Of a stretch of 64,000 nt of DNA, positions 9,361 through 17,650 are shown one piece after another. A model generated the notes under the pieces. The model saw nothing but the letters and a program-made list of their open reading frames with translations. It was not told the origin of the DNA and did not search any database. Numbering within the stretch: position 1 is the first letter of the stretch; every line of letters begins with the position of its first letter. Both the position numbers and the translations under genes were made by a program. The stretch lies in the NCBI GenBank assembly GCA_964410965.1, contig CAYPIY010000006.1, positions 1 to 64,000 on the forward strand, in the 5' to 3' direction. The DNA comes from JBBIRG01 sp964410965 (lineage in GTDB: Bacteria; CLD3; SB21; JBBIRG01).

Positions 9361-11614
9361 TTGGTTTGTTGATGAAATAAAAGACAATCTGAGGAGGATT
9401 GGAAGCAGCCGCCCCTTAAGGCTGATATTGGCAGGATTTTTTCTTTCAGAGATTATACTCCTCTTCATTCCGCTGATCCGTGATCTGGATTATGAGTTTA
9501 ATGAAATAATCGCTGTTCTGATGTTTGTTGCCGCCGGATCATCCACGATTATCATCCGCAGGATTTATACGGCCGGTGAAGAAAAGACGCTGGCAAACAA
9601 ACCTGCTTCATGCAAGATTCCGGGATTTCAGGAATCAATTGTTTATATCATGCTCATGCTTCTGCTTTCAGCTTTTGTTGTCCTTGCGGGTTTCATTCTG
9701 AAACCCTGCTGTTATTACCGCACCTTTATATTTTTCATCACACTACCCCTGCTTTCGGCCCTGATGGGTTTCTCCGCCGGGCTTACGGTTTCGGTATTGA
9801 TCCGCAAACGTCACTATTTGTCCTGGTTTTCTTTTCTCATTCTTTCGTTTTTGTATAATATATGGCTGCTTATCAAACTTCCGGCTGTATATGTTTACAG
9901 CGTGTACTGGGGTTATTTCGCGGGGCCCGTTTATGACGACTGGATTCCCATTGACGGAACTTTTCTCACACACAGGTTAATCACGGCTGTTCTTGCGGCA
10001 TTGCAGATATTCGTTGCGTTAATCCTGTACGCGAAGACGGAAGTGCGAATAAAGATTACCCGTTTGTTTTTTTGCGGTCTTGGTGTTTTCGCCGTTGCCC
10101 TGATTCTGCATTACCGCGGAACCGGATTTATCCGTACACAAAATGAAATTGAAAAATATCTGTGGGTTCACCGGACATCGGGAAACATCGACTGGTATTT
10201 TGATCCTGCTGTAAGCAGAGAAAACAATAACTATCTGGCATTACTGGGGGAATATCACTATGAAGATCTTGCCCGTCAAATGAATCTCAGCAACCCTGAA
10301 AAAATGAGTGTGTTTGTTTACCGCGATCCGGTTCGGAAGAAGAAACTTATGGGATCCGGCAAAACGAATATTGCAAGAATTTGGAATAATTCGGTCCACG
10401 TCAACGCACAGGATGCAGAAGGAGTGATCCGGCACGAAATGGTGCATGTGCTGGCGAACGATTTCGGGCATCCATTGTTCGGTTCCGTTTCGGCGGCCCT
10501 GCTGGAAGGGCTTGCGGTCGCCCTGGAGACGGATCATGATTTCCTGACGCCGCATCAGTGGACGCATATCCTGATCCTCAGAAATCAGTTACCCGACATG
10601 AAACAGATTCTTGACCAGAATGTTTTTTTCACTTCAGCGACGCATCTGCGCTATACTCTTGCAGGGTCTTTCTGCAGATATCTGATTGACCATCACGGGA
10701 TGGAAAATTTTAAAAGGGCATACCGGAGCGCGGATTTGGAGGATGTATATCAAATAAATTTTTCCGAACTGCTCGCCGGATGGAAACAGGAAGTCATGTC
10801 AAGTCCCGTTGACAGCGCGGACCTGGCGCTTGCGGACATTCTTTTACAGCCTTCCTATTCCGACAGGAACTGCTATCACGCGGTTGCCGACCGGATGATG
10901 TCCGCAAGGAAAAACATCCGGGCCGGACGTTACAGTCATGCAGTGGAATCGCTGAATCGGGCGGCTGAAATGGATCCGGATTACCTGCCCTCGAGGAGGC
11001 TTATGTTAAATTGTTACACCAAGCAGGGCGAGTATGCGGAAGCCCTGAAAATGACTGAAGAAATCTTAAAAAGGGACAGACTCCATCCTCTGCGGAAAGT
11101 TGAATTTCAGACCCTTGCCGGTGATTTGAATGTTCTGCTGGGGCATGACCCGAAGGCAAAAATGTTCTATGATCTGGCAGGAAAATGTAATCATGCATTC
11201 AAAGAAGCCTACCTGGAATACGAAATAAAAAATCAGCTGATGTACGCCGATACCGGATCGCTTAAAAAAATCATTTTGCGGTCCCTTCATGATCTCCCCG
11301 GATCATCGGGAATATATGATATAAAAAAGGATTCCCTGTTGAATTTATGGACAGGAAAACTATATTATGAGAAAGGGCTGTGGCTGGAAGCTATTCGGTA
11401 TCTGGATCTTTTCGCATTCACGGATCCGGTTTTGGAATTCTGCCGGGCCCGCATGCTGACGCGGTGTCTGACGATGCTGGGACAGCCGCAATGCGCCCTT
11501 CGATACCTGGGGATTGCCGGGCGAAAAACCGTACGCAGAACCGACTTACTTTCCATTCATCACGAAATACTTTTTCTGCAATGGATGATGAAACAACAAA
11601 AAGGAAAATATTGA
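9353..11614 (+). CDS. Membrane-anchored gluzincin-like metallopeptidase with C-terminal TPR repeats
   Basis: The first ~255 residues contain about seven hydrophobic helices. They are followed by an extracytoplasmic domain with the zinc motif HEMVH at residues 361-365 and, 20 residues later, LLEGLAVALE, where Glu385 fits the third zinc ligand of a gluzincin-type peptidase (peptidase_MA-like). Residues ~485-750 form helical TPR-like repeats (for example GRYSHAVESLNRAAEMDPDY). This order of membrane segments, peptidase and TPR is unusual and I know no named family for it. It overlaps the preceding lipoprotein by eight bases and the following M23 protein by one base (TGATG), so it is the middle of a coupled operon. 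Substrate unknown. All key zinc residues are present. Confidence 0.8.
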   Translation: MNNWFVDEIKDNLRRIGSSRPLRLILAGFFLSEIILLFIPLIRDLDYEFNEIIAVLMFVAAGSSTIIIRRIYTAGEEKTLANKPASCKIPGFQESIVYIMLMLLLSAFVVLAGFILKPCCYYRTFIFFITLPLLSALMGFSAGLTVSVLIRKRHYLSWFSFLILSFLYNIWLLIKLPAVYVYSVYWGYFAGPVYDDWIPIDGTFLTHRLITAVLAALQIFVALILYAKTEVRIKITRLFFCGLGVFAVALILHYRGTGFIRTQNEIEKYLWVHRTSGNIDWYFDPAVSRENNNYLALLGEYHYEDLARQMNLSNPEKMSVFVYRDPVRKKKLMGSGKTNIARIWNNSVHVNAQDAEGVIRHEMVHVLANDFGHPLFGSVSAALLEGLAVALETDHDFLTPHQWTHILILRNQLPDMKQILDQNVFFTSATHLRYTLAGSFCRYLIDHHGMENFKRAYRSADLEDVYQINFSELLAGWKQEVMSSPVDSADLALADILLQPSYSDRNCYHAVADRMMSARKNIRAGRYSHAVESLNRAAEMDPDYLPSRRLMLNCYTKQGEYAEALKMTEEILKRDRLHPLRKVEFQTLAGDLNVLLGHDPKAKMFYDLAGKCNHAFKEAYLEYEIKNQLMYADTGSLKKIILRSLHDLPGSSGIYDIKKDSLLNLWTGKLYYEKGLWLEAIRYLDLFAFTDPVLEFCRARMLTRCLTMLGQPQCALRYLGIAGRKTVRRTDLLSIHHEILFLQWMMKQQKGKY

Positions 11615-14256
11615 TGTCTGTATGCAAAAGCCGGACTGCCGGTACGGTTTGTTTTATATTCGCTCTTTTCGCCTTATCTGGCAATACCCCGAGCCTTTCG
11701 TCTTTTCCGGTACATCCTGGAGTACAGTCTTCGTTTATTATCAGCATGGCGGACAGCGTTTACGGCTGGGCGGCAGGATATGTTCAGACAGGGGGGACCG
11801 CTGAAAATGGACAGATCCATCAGGCGACTCAGAAGACGGTCTTGATTCCGATGATCCTGAAAACCATAGACGGGGGAAAGAACTGGAAACTTCAGACTAT
11901 CCTTCAGACACAGGATTACGGTTACACTGTCCGGGCGGTCGAAGCCGTTGATTCGCTTCATTGCCGCATTTTGCTAACGGATGAAAATGAGGAAAAAAAC
12001 ATATTTCTTTTTACCGACGACGGGCTGCAATGGTCGGTTACTGAATTCCTAATTCCGGATATCGTTCCGAAAAAAATGAAATTTACCGGTCCAAAAACCG
12101 GCATTGTGATCGCGGGAGACATTTTTGAAGAAGACAGGCTTTACAGGACCACTGACGGAGGCTTCTCCTGGCATGAGATGAAGACAGACTTTCACGGACG
12201 CATTGAATTTATTGATTTATTGAACGGGCAAATCTGGCTGATTGCTCAAACCCGGCAGAATCCGGACGGGATTTCAATCATCCGGTCGGATGATTCAGGA
12301 AAAACCTGGCTTCTTGTCAGGGTGCTGGATCCACCGAAGGGTGAAAAGTATTTGCCCGGCGGATTTCTCTGCCAAAAGCAGGGGATGGCCGTTGTGATTC
12401 ATCTTTCGGATGAGAACGGATCTGAAGATGGGAAAAGCCTGCTGGCATATTCGCAGGATCAGTTTTTATCCCATGAGTTATTCACGGTTCAGTACCGGGA
12501 ACAGAATAAAAGCGGTATCAGTCATTTATCGTTTCCAGTGATTGCACATCCATATGTTTATGCGTTTGACAGGCAATTGGCAGAGGATATCACCGGGGAT
12601 ATGTCGGAAGTTAATTATCATTATATTATCCGGACGAAGGATCATGGGCGGAGCTGGGAAAAAATCAATGAAATCAAATCGTCAGTCAACGGCATTCATC
12701 ATGGAAGTTCAGATGTTTATATCTCTCCAACCCGTTCGGGCATGATTTTGCAGTTCAAAGGAAGCATGTTTAACGCGGAAGAGGCGACTGTTGATTTCCG
12801 GGGTTTATTTTTGTCACCGGGTCCGGTTCTGACGGAGAGCCTTCGCGGCCTGGATGAAGATGTCCCGGGCGATGATCCGGATGAGGAGCACGTTTATGAT
12901 ACGGTTATGACCAGCAAATGGGAATCACTCGAGGATTCGCTTTCGGCCGTAAGCAGTTCTGATCTCGCTAAAGCCGGAAAATACAGGCCCGATATCACTA
13001 TGCCTTTTTCCGTAGGGATCGATTCGGTTTTGTCGACCACCGTACAGTTTCACAGGCGGGTGAGATGGGGGGCAAAACACGTGACCTGGGATCTGATCAA
13101 GGAGGAAATCAAAACAGGGGAAATCCGGATACCCCGTTACAAAATCCTGTTCCTGAAAGGGTCTATTCACGCCGCTGCAGGGATACAGCCGAAAAAATAC
13201 CTATGGACTTCGAGCATAAACGGTGAACTGAGCGATCGTTTGTTTTTTTCAACCCGTTATGATCAATTATCTCCCGGTATGCATTATGTATTTTTCAAGG
13301 CGATGGATCAGTCCGGGAACTGGACCAAACCTGTGGTGATCAAGGTTATCGTGGAGGATTTCCCGAAATACAAGTTTCCGTTTTTCGGGCGCTGGACGGT
13401 CGGAGGCGGGGGAAGCTATTATAACCGCGGCCGTCATACCAAGGGGATCAAGTATGCGCTGGATCTCAATTACGCCGAAGGGACCGACGGGGGGGATAAT
13501 GATTTTGGCATACCGGTACGAGCATCCACTGACGGAACCGTAAGTTTTGCTGGGTATACGAAAGGCTACGGGCGCAATGTCAGAATCAATTATGAATACG
13601 GCGGAAAAATTTATACCACCCTGGTTTCCCACCTAGCCACGATTTCCGTGTCCGTCGGTGAAAAAGTCAAAAGAGGGCAGGAACTGGGCACCTGCGGTTC
13701 GACGGGCCGTTCCAGCGCGCCTCATATTCACTGGGAATTGCGTATGAACGATATCTGCGTGCCTCCCGAACCGATTTTTGAAAATGACTCTTCGGTGATA
13801 CAGACGCTTCGCGACGGATGGTCGTACGAATCCGACAATTTCTATGAACCGGATCATATCATCGTTGTAGATGAACCGGATATCCCCGGAACATGGCTGG
13901 AGTATAAGGGTTATAATCACAGCTTTCGCTGGTGCGGCATCAGCAGTCAGAAAACCGTTGAAGCAAAATGGAAGCCAAAACTCCCGCGTTCAGGGTTTTA
14001 TCGGTTACAGGTCCACATTCCGCGGGATCATGCTACAGCGACCGCGACCTATCAGATCCACACCAAGACCGGTGTTCAGGAAGTGAAGATCAATCAAAAC
14101 AAATTTACCTGGGAATGGGCAACGCTCGGTGACTTTGAACTGGATATGCACGACGATGTGTACGTTTCCCTTGATAATTCCTCCAGTCAGCGAAAAGGCG
14201 CGGTCACGTTTGATGCGGTACGATTTATCGGATTATGGAATGAAGAAAAAAAATAG
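11614..14256 (+). CDS. Secreted Asp-box (BNR/Ycf48-like) protein with M23 peptidase and golvesin-type C-terminal domain
   Basis: The best start is ATG 11614, overlapping the previous stop by one base, with AAGGAAA upstream; the frame is open further upstream but that part overlaps the gluzincin gene. A signal peptide covers residues 1-~30. Residues ~45-330 carry Asp-box repeats (TIDGGKNW, TTDGGFSW, SDDSGKTW, TKDHGRSW). Residues ~590-715 form an M23/LytM domain: His608 and Asp617 in HTKGIKYALD, and His704/His706 in PHIHWELR, so the zinc site looks complete. Residues ~750-878 resemble the golvesin/Xly CBD-like domain. It is probably a periplasmic or surface endopeptidase that cuts or senses peptidoglycan. 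At 880 aa it is far larger than simple M23 hydrolases. Confidence 0.85.
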   Translation: MSVCKSRTAGTVCFIFALFALSGNTPSLSSFPVHPGVQSSFIISMADSVYGWAAGYVQTGGTAENGQIHQATQKTVLIPMILKTIDGGKNWKLQTILQTQDYGYTVRAVEAVDSLHCRILLTDENEEKNIFLFTDDGLQWSVTEFLIPDIVPKKMKFTGPKTGIVIAGDIFEEDRLYRTTDGGFSWHEMKTDFHGRIEFIDLLNGQIWLIAQTRQNPDGISIIRSDDSGKTWLLVRVLDPPKGEKYLPGGFLCQKQGMAVVIHLSDENGSEDGKSLLAYSQDQFLSHELFTVQYREQNKSGISHLSFPVIAHPYVYAFDRQLAEDITGDMSEVNYHYIIRTKDHGRSWEKINEIKSSVNGIHHGSSDVYISPTRSGMILQFKGSMFNAEEATVDFRGLFLSPGPVLTESLRGLDEDVPGDDPDEEHVYDTVMTSKWESLEDSLSAVSSSDLAKAGKYRPDITMPFSVGIDSVLSTTVQFHRRVRWGAKHVTWDLIKEEIKTGEIRIPRYKILFLKGSIHAAAGIQPKKYLWTSSINGELSDRLFFSTRYDQLSPGMHYVFFKAMDQSGNWTKPVVIKVIVEDFPKYKFPFFGRWTVGGGGSYYNRGRHTKGIKYALDLNYAEGTDGGDNDFGIPVRASTDGTVSFAGYTKGYGRNVRINYEYGGKIYTTLVSHLATISVSVGEKVKRGQELGTCGSTGRSSAPHIHWELRMNDICVPPEPIFENDSSVIQTLRDGWSYESDNFYEPDHIIVVDEPDIPGTWLEYKGYNHSFRWCGISSQKTVEAKWKPKLPRSGFYRLQVHIPRDHATATATYQIHTKTGVQEVKINQNKFTWEWATLGDFELDMHDDVYVSLDNSSSQRKGAVTFDAVRFIGLWNEEKK

Positions 14257-14303
14257 CACATTTAATTTCCGAACCAGGAATAATTAATACGGAAAGAAAC
14301 CCA

Positions 14304-16061
14304 ATGAAAATCAATGCATGGAAAAATGTACAGAGGATTTTCCGTACACGTTTTCTGATCCTGTTTTTTCTCGGCTTGTTTTCCGCTATGGCCGGAGGAT
14401 GGGCTTTCATCCAGAGTGACTATTATCTTGAAGTGAAAAAAAATCTCAGGCTGTTCGGTGAACTTTATAAGTACATTACTGACAGGTATGTGGAAGATGT
14501 TCCGCCTCATGAACTGATGCGGGCAGGAATTGACGGGATGCTGGACCGGCTTGATCCATATACAGTCTATTATGAGGGAGAAGAAACCAGCGATCTGGAT
14601 GTGCTGATGCAGGGACAGTACGGAGGCATAGGAATTACAATCGGAATAAAAAAATCCCAGATCACGGTCATCTCCACCATGGACGGCTCCCCGGCTCAAC
14701 GGGCAGGCATACGGCCGGGAGATAAGATTATTGCGGTGGACGGGATATCCACGGGGAACATGCGTCTTGATGAAATGTCTCTGAAGGTCAAGGGTGAACC
14801 CGGCACCAAGCTCAGCCTTACTGTTCAACGCGATCAGGAAAGCCTGCCGGTCGAGTTCCATTTGAAAAGAGAAATTATTCTGGTTGATAACATCGGTTTT
14901 GCTGGTTACATTGAACCCGGTATCGGTTATGTGAAGCTTAACCGTTTCTCGAAAACCGCCACTTCCGACCTTATGAAAGCGATTCAGGACCTGAAACGGG
15001 ATACCCTGAAAGGGCTTTTATTTGATCTGAGGGGAAATTCCGGAGGGATGCTGGATGCGGCTGTTGATATTACAAATTTTTTCGTGAAAAAAGGGGAACG
15101 GATTACGTACACGAAGGGAAAAACCAGCGATGTTACGCGGTTTTACGACGCGCTGTATGATCCGCTGGCGGATCAGGTTCCGCTGGCGGTTCTGGTGGAC
15201 GGCGGAAGTGCAAGCGCATCGGAAATTGTTGCCGGCGCAATCCAGGATCTCGACCGCGGAATTATCATCGGGCAGAAGACCTTCGGCAAAGGGCTGGTGC
15301 AGACGGTTTATCCGGTTCAGGACAAATCCATGCTTAAGATCACTACCGCAAAATATTACACCCCGAGCGGCAGATGCATCCAGAAAGAACTATATCCTTT
15401 TAAGCGCCTCCCGAGGCGTTCTGCGTCGGTTCCGTCGGATGAAACGGATGACCGTGATGTTTACGAATCCTCCCGCGGCGATGATTTGCGGGCAGACTCT
15501 GTCCGTGAGGCCGGGAAAGAGGTTTTCAGAACAAAAAACGGACGTCCGGTTTTTGCGTCCGGAGGTATTACTCCCGATATTGAAATGAAGGAGGACAGCA
15601 TCACGTCCTACCATGCTGACCTGCTGAAACAGGGGCTTCTGTTTGATTTTGCCACTCACTTTGTAAATACTCATCCTGTCATGGACACGAATTATATATT
15701 TCATGATTCGATCATGGATCTTTTTGACCGTTTCTTGGCTGGAAAAAATTATAAATTCAGGACATCCATTGAGATTGAATTTGATAAATTCCGGGACATG
15801 CTGGCGGGCGAGAAATATGCCGCAAAAGTGGCAAAGGAAATCGAGTCTCTGGACAAATCGATTCAGCAGATGAAGATTGTCCAGTTGTCCGAGAAACGCA
15901 CATCCGTCGCCGAAGCGATTGAGACGGAACTTGCGGGAAGGTATTTCGGGAACAAACACCGCATCCGGCGCAGTTTCAAATATGACCGGATGATCCGGGA
16001 ATCGGTTTCCCTGCTTAGGGATTCAGTGGCTTATCAGCGTATTCTCCACGGCGGGAAATGA
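14304..16061 (+). CDS. S41 family C-terminal processing peptidase with PDZ domain
   Basis: A Ctp/Prc-type serine protease of the periplasm. Residues 15-35 form a signal anchor. A PDZ domain covers roughly 105-190 (YGGIGITIGIKKSQI through the GDKIIAVDG loop). The protease core has GNSGGMLDAA near 245, then GGSASASE, where Ser304 is the expected nucleophile, and TFGKGLVQ with catalytic Lys329 and Gln333. The long C-terminal extension (about 375-585) is charged and helical. A GGAAAG Shine-Dalgarno precedes the ATG. Its stop overlaps the TauE gene start (ATGA). Placed after an M23 hydrolase, it may process or activate envelope hydrolases, as Prc does in E. coli; that link is inferred. Confidence 0.94.
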   Translation: MKINAWKNVQRIFRTRFLILFFLGLFSAMAGGWAFIQSDYYLEVKKNLRLFGELYKYITDRYVEDVPPHELMRAGIDGMLDRLDPYTVYYEGEETSDLDVLMQGQYGGIGITIGIKKSQITVISTMDGSPAQRAGIRPGDKIIAVDGISTGNMRLDEMSLKVKGEPGTKLSLTVQRDQESLPVEFHLKREIILVDNIGFAGYIEPGIGYVKLNRFSKTATSDLMKAIQDLKRDTLKGLLFDLRGNSGGMLDAAVDITNFFVKKGERITYTKGKTSDVTRFYDALYDPLADQVPLAVLVDGGSASASEIVAGAIQDLDRGIIIGQKTFGKGLVQTVYPVQDKSMLKITTAKYYTPSGRCIQKELYPFKRLPRRSASVPSDETDDRDVYESSRGDDLRADSVREAGKEVFRTKNGRPVFASGGITPDIEMKEDSITSYHADLLKQGLLFDFATHFVNTHPVMDTNYIFHDSIMDLFDRFLAGKNYKFRTSIEIEFDKFRDMLAGEKYAAKVAKEIESLDKSIQQMKIVQLSEKRTSVAEAIETELAGRYFGNKHRIRRSFKYDRMIRESVSLLRDSVAYQRILHGGK

Positions 16062-16918
16062 TCGTGATGGGTTCGGACATTCTGACATTTGCCGGAACAG
16101 GGGCGCTTGCAGGCCTGATCGGATCCATGCTGGGCCTGGGGGGAGGCATCATCATCGTACCCGTATTAACCCTCATCCTTGGGGTTGACATGAAACTGGC
16201 CATCAGTGCAAGCCTGATATCGCTGGTCGCAACTTCTTCGATGTCCGTTCTGGTTTACGCGGAGAAAGAAATGATCCATTACCGGTTAGGACTTTTCCTG
16301 GCTCTCGCCACCGTGATGGGTTCTTTTTCGGGGAGTTACCTTGCGATCATCCTCCGTGCGGATATTCTCATGCTCGTTTTCGCGCTCATACAGCTCGCAG
16401 CCGTCGGAATGCTGTACAGGAGGAATTTTTGCACGAAACCGGACATCGCGAGTGAGAAAACGGATTCCGCCTGCCCAAGACAGGAAAGTTTTTTTTCGGT
16501 CACCGGAGAAACGTATTCGGAAACTACCCGGGCTATGATTCCGTTTTATGGGCGGAGAATCGGATTGGGTTTCGTGATTTCCGTGTTTGCGGGGATGTTA
16601 TCCGGAATGCTGGGAGTGGGAGGGGGTGTTCTTCAGGTTCCGACCATGAATGCCGTATGCAAAATTCCGGTCAAAGAGTCCGCAGCGACAAGCGCCTTCA
16701 TGATCGGAATCACCGGACTGGCAGGAGCGCTGATCTTTTTCCTGTTCGGTAAAACCGATCTGGTGCTCACAGGGTCTCTCGTACTGGGAATCTTTGCGGG
16801 AGCCTATGCAGGCGCGCACTGGGCCGTTAAGATCCGGGCAAAAACACTGACCGGCATCATGATGGCCGTGCTGCTTGCATCAGCGATTCGTTTTGTCATG
16901 AAAGCCACGGGTCTATGA
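16058..16918 (+). CDS. Sulfite exporter TauE/SafE family permease
   Basis: A 286-residue TSUP-family membrane protein with about eight helices in two repeats. The duplicated signature glycine-rich loops are clear: GSMLGLGGGIIIVPVLTL near residue 25 and GMLGVGGGVLQVPTM near residue 190. The family exports sulfite, sulfonates or other organosulfur anions; the substrate here is not determinable. It overlaps the S41 peptidase by four bases and the DUF1634 gene by four bases, both ATGA. The pairing with DUF1634 is a recurrent genomic arrangement and supports a two-component transport unit. Confidence 0.92.
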   Translation: MIVMGSDILTFAGTGALAGLIGSMLGLGGGIIIVPVLTLILGVDMKLAISASLISLVATSSMSVLVYAEKEMIHYRLGLFLALATVMGSFSGSYLAIILRADILMLVFALIQLAAVGMLYRRNFCTKPDIASEKTDSACPRQESFFSVTGETYSETTRAMIPFYGRRIGLGFVISVFAGMLSGMLGVGGGVLQVPTMNAVCKIPVKESAATSAFMIGITGLAGALIFFLFGKTDLVLTGSLVLGIFAGAYAGAHWAVKIRAKTLTGIMMAVLLASAIRFVMKATGL

Positions 16919-17223
16919 AACATACCGCATCAAGGGGAATGATATTCTCATTAAGGATTTTACTCAGTCTTAGCATTCTGCTGATTTTGACCGGTTTATT
17001 CCTGTATGCCTTTTTTCCCGGTTCCGGAGACGTTCAGTTTCTTGTACCGGAGATAATGACTGCTGCGCTGGCTTGTCTGCTAATGACGCCAGTGGCCATG
17101 CTCTCAGTTCTCGGATACGGATATTTCAGGACCGGGGACTATAAAATGACAGCATGGATCGTCCTGATTCTTTTTTTTATCATATCGGGAACTTATATTT
17201 TATTTTTAATAAAAAAATTATAA
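16915..17223 (+). CDS. DUF1634 small membrane protein
   Basis: 102 residues with three hydrophobic helices and the pattern LMTPVAMLSVLGYGYFRTGDYKM between helices two and three, which I recognise as the DUF1634 family. Members commonly lie beside TauE/SafE permeases, as here, with an ATGA overlap. It is probably an accessory subunit, but no activity is known. Confidence 0.85.
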   Translation: MKHTASRGMIFSLRILLSLSILLILTGLFLYAFFPGSGDVQFLVPEIMTAALACLLMTPVAMLSVLGYGYFRTGDYKMTAWIVLILFFIISGTYILFLIKKL

Positions 17224-17251
17224 CTTACGAAAACTGAATCAAAGAAAGACT

Positions 17252-17632
17252 ATGAATATACAATCTGTCCTAAAACTGTTTTGGATAGTCCTGATTCTGC
17301 CGGGTCTGGCCGCATGTTCTAATACCTCAAAGACTGTTACTTATCATGAACAAAATTTCGAGAGCATGAAGAATCAGACCGGAATCACTGTGAAAATGAT
17401 CGACGGACGGATTTTTCATTATTATAAAGCTGAAGTGATAAAATTTACGGAACAGGACATCTGGCTGAAAACCTGGGCCGGAAAGAACAGCGAGCCTGCC
17501 GAAGTGGTTTTCCGCAGATCGGATATTGTGATCGAAAACCGGCAATACAGCCAGTCCGGTGCAGTCAGCTATCTGATTTCCATGGCGGTACTGATCGGCC
17601 TCATCGCGCTTCTCAACCGATGGTTATATTAA
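17252..17632 (+). CDS. Small lipoprotein with C-terminal membrane helix
   Basis: 126 residues. The signal sequence ends in a lipobox LAAC at about residues 19-22. A short beta-rich middle section follows (GITVKMIDGRIFHYYKAEVI, then a VVFRRSDI strand), and a hydrophobic C-terminal helix covers residues ~105-125. The middle part resembles a small Sm-like or anti-parallel barrel module that many FCB lipoproteins carry, but I cannot name a family. An AAAGAAAG-type RBS precedes the ATG. It lies between the DUF1634 gene and mutL in the same direction. Confidence 0.7.
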   Translation: MNIQSVLKLFWIVLILPGLAACSNTSKTVTYHEQNFESMKNQTGITVKMIDGRIFHYYKAEVIKFTEQDIWLKTWAGKNSEPAEVVFRRSDIVIENRQYSQSGAVSYLISMAVLIGLIALLNRWLY

Positions 17633-17650
17633 CAGGACGTGAAGGTTGTA

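Noticed and set aside
11380..11613. Upstream extension of the M23 protein gene
   Set aside because: It overlaps 235 bases of the gluzincin gene, has no RBS, and the signal peptide begins only at 11614.
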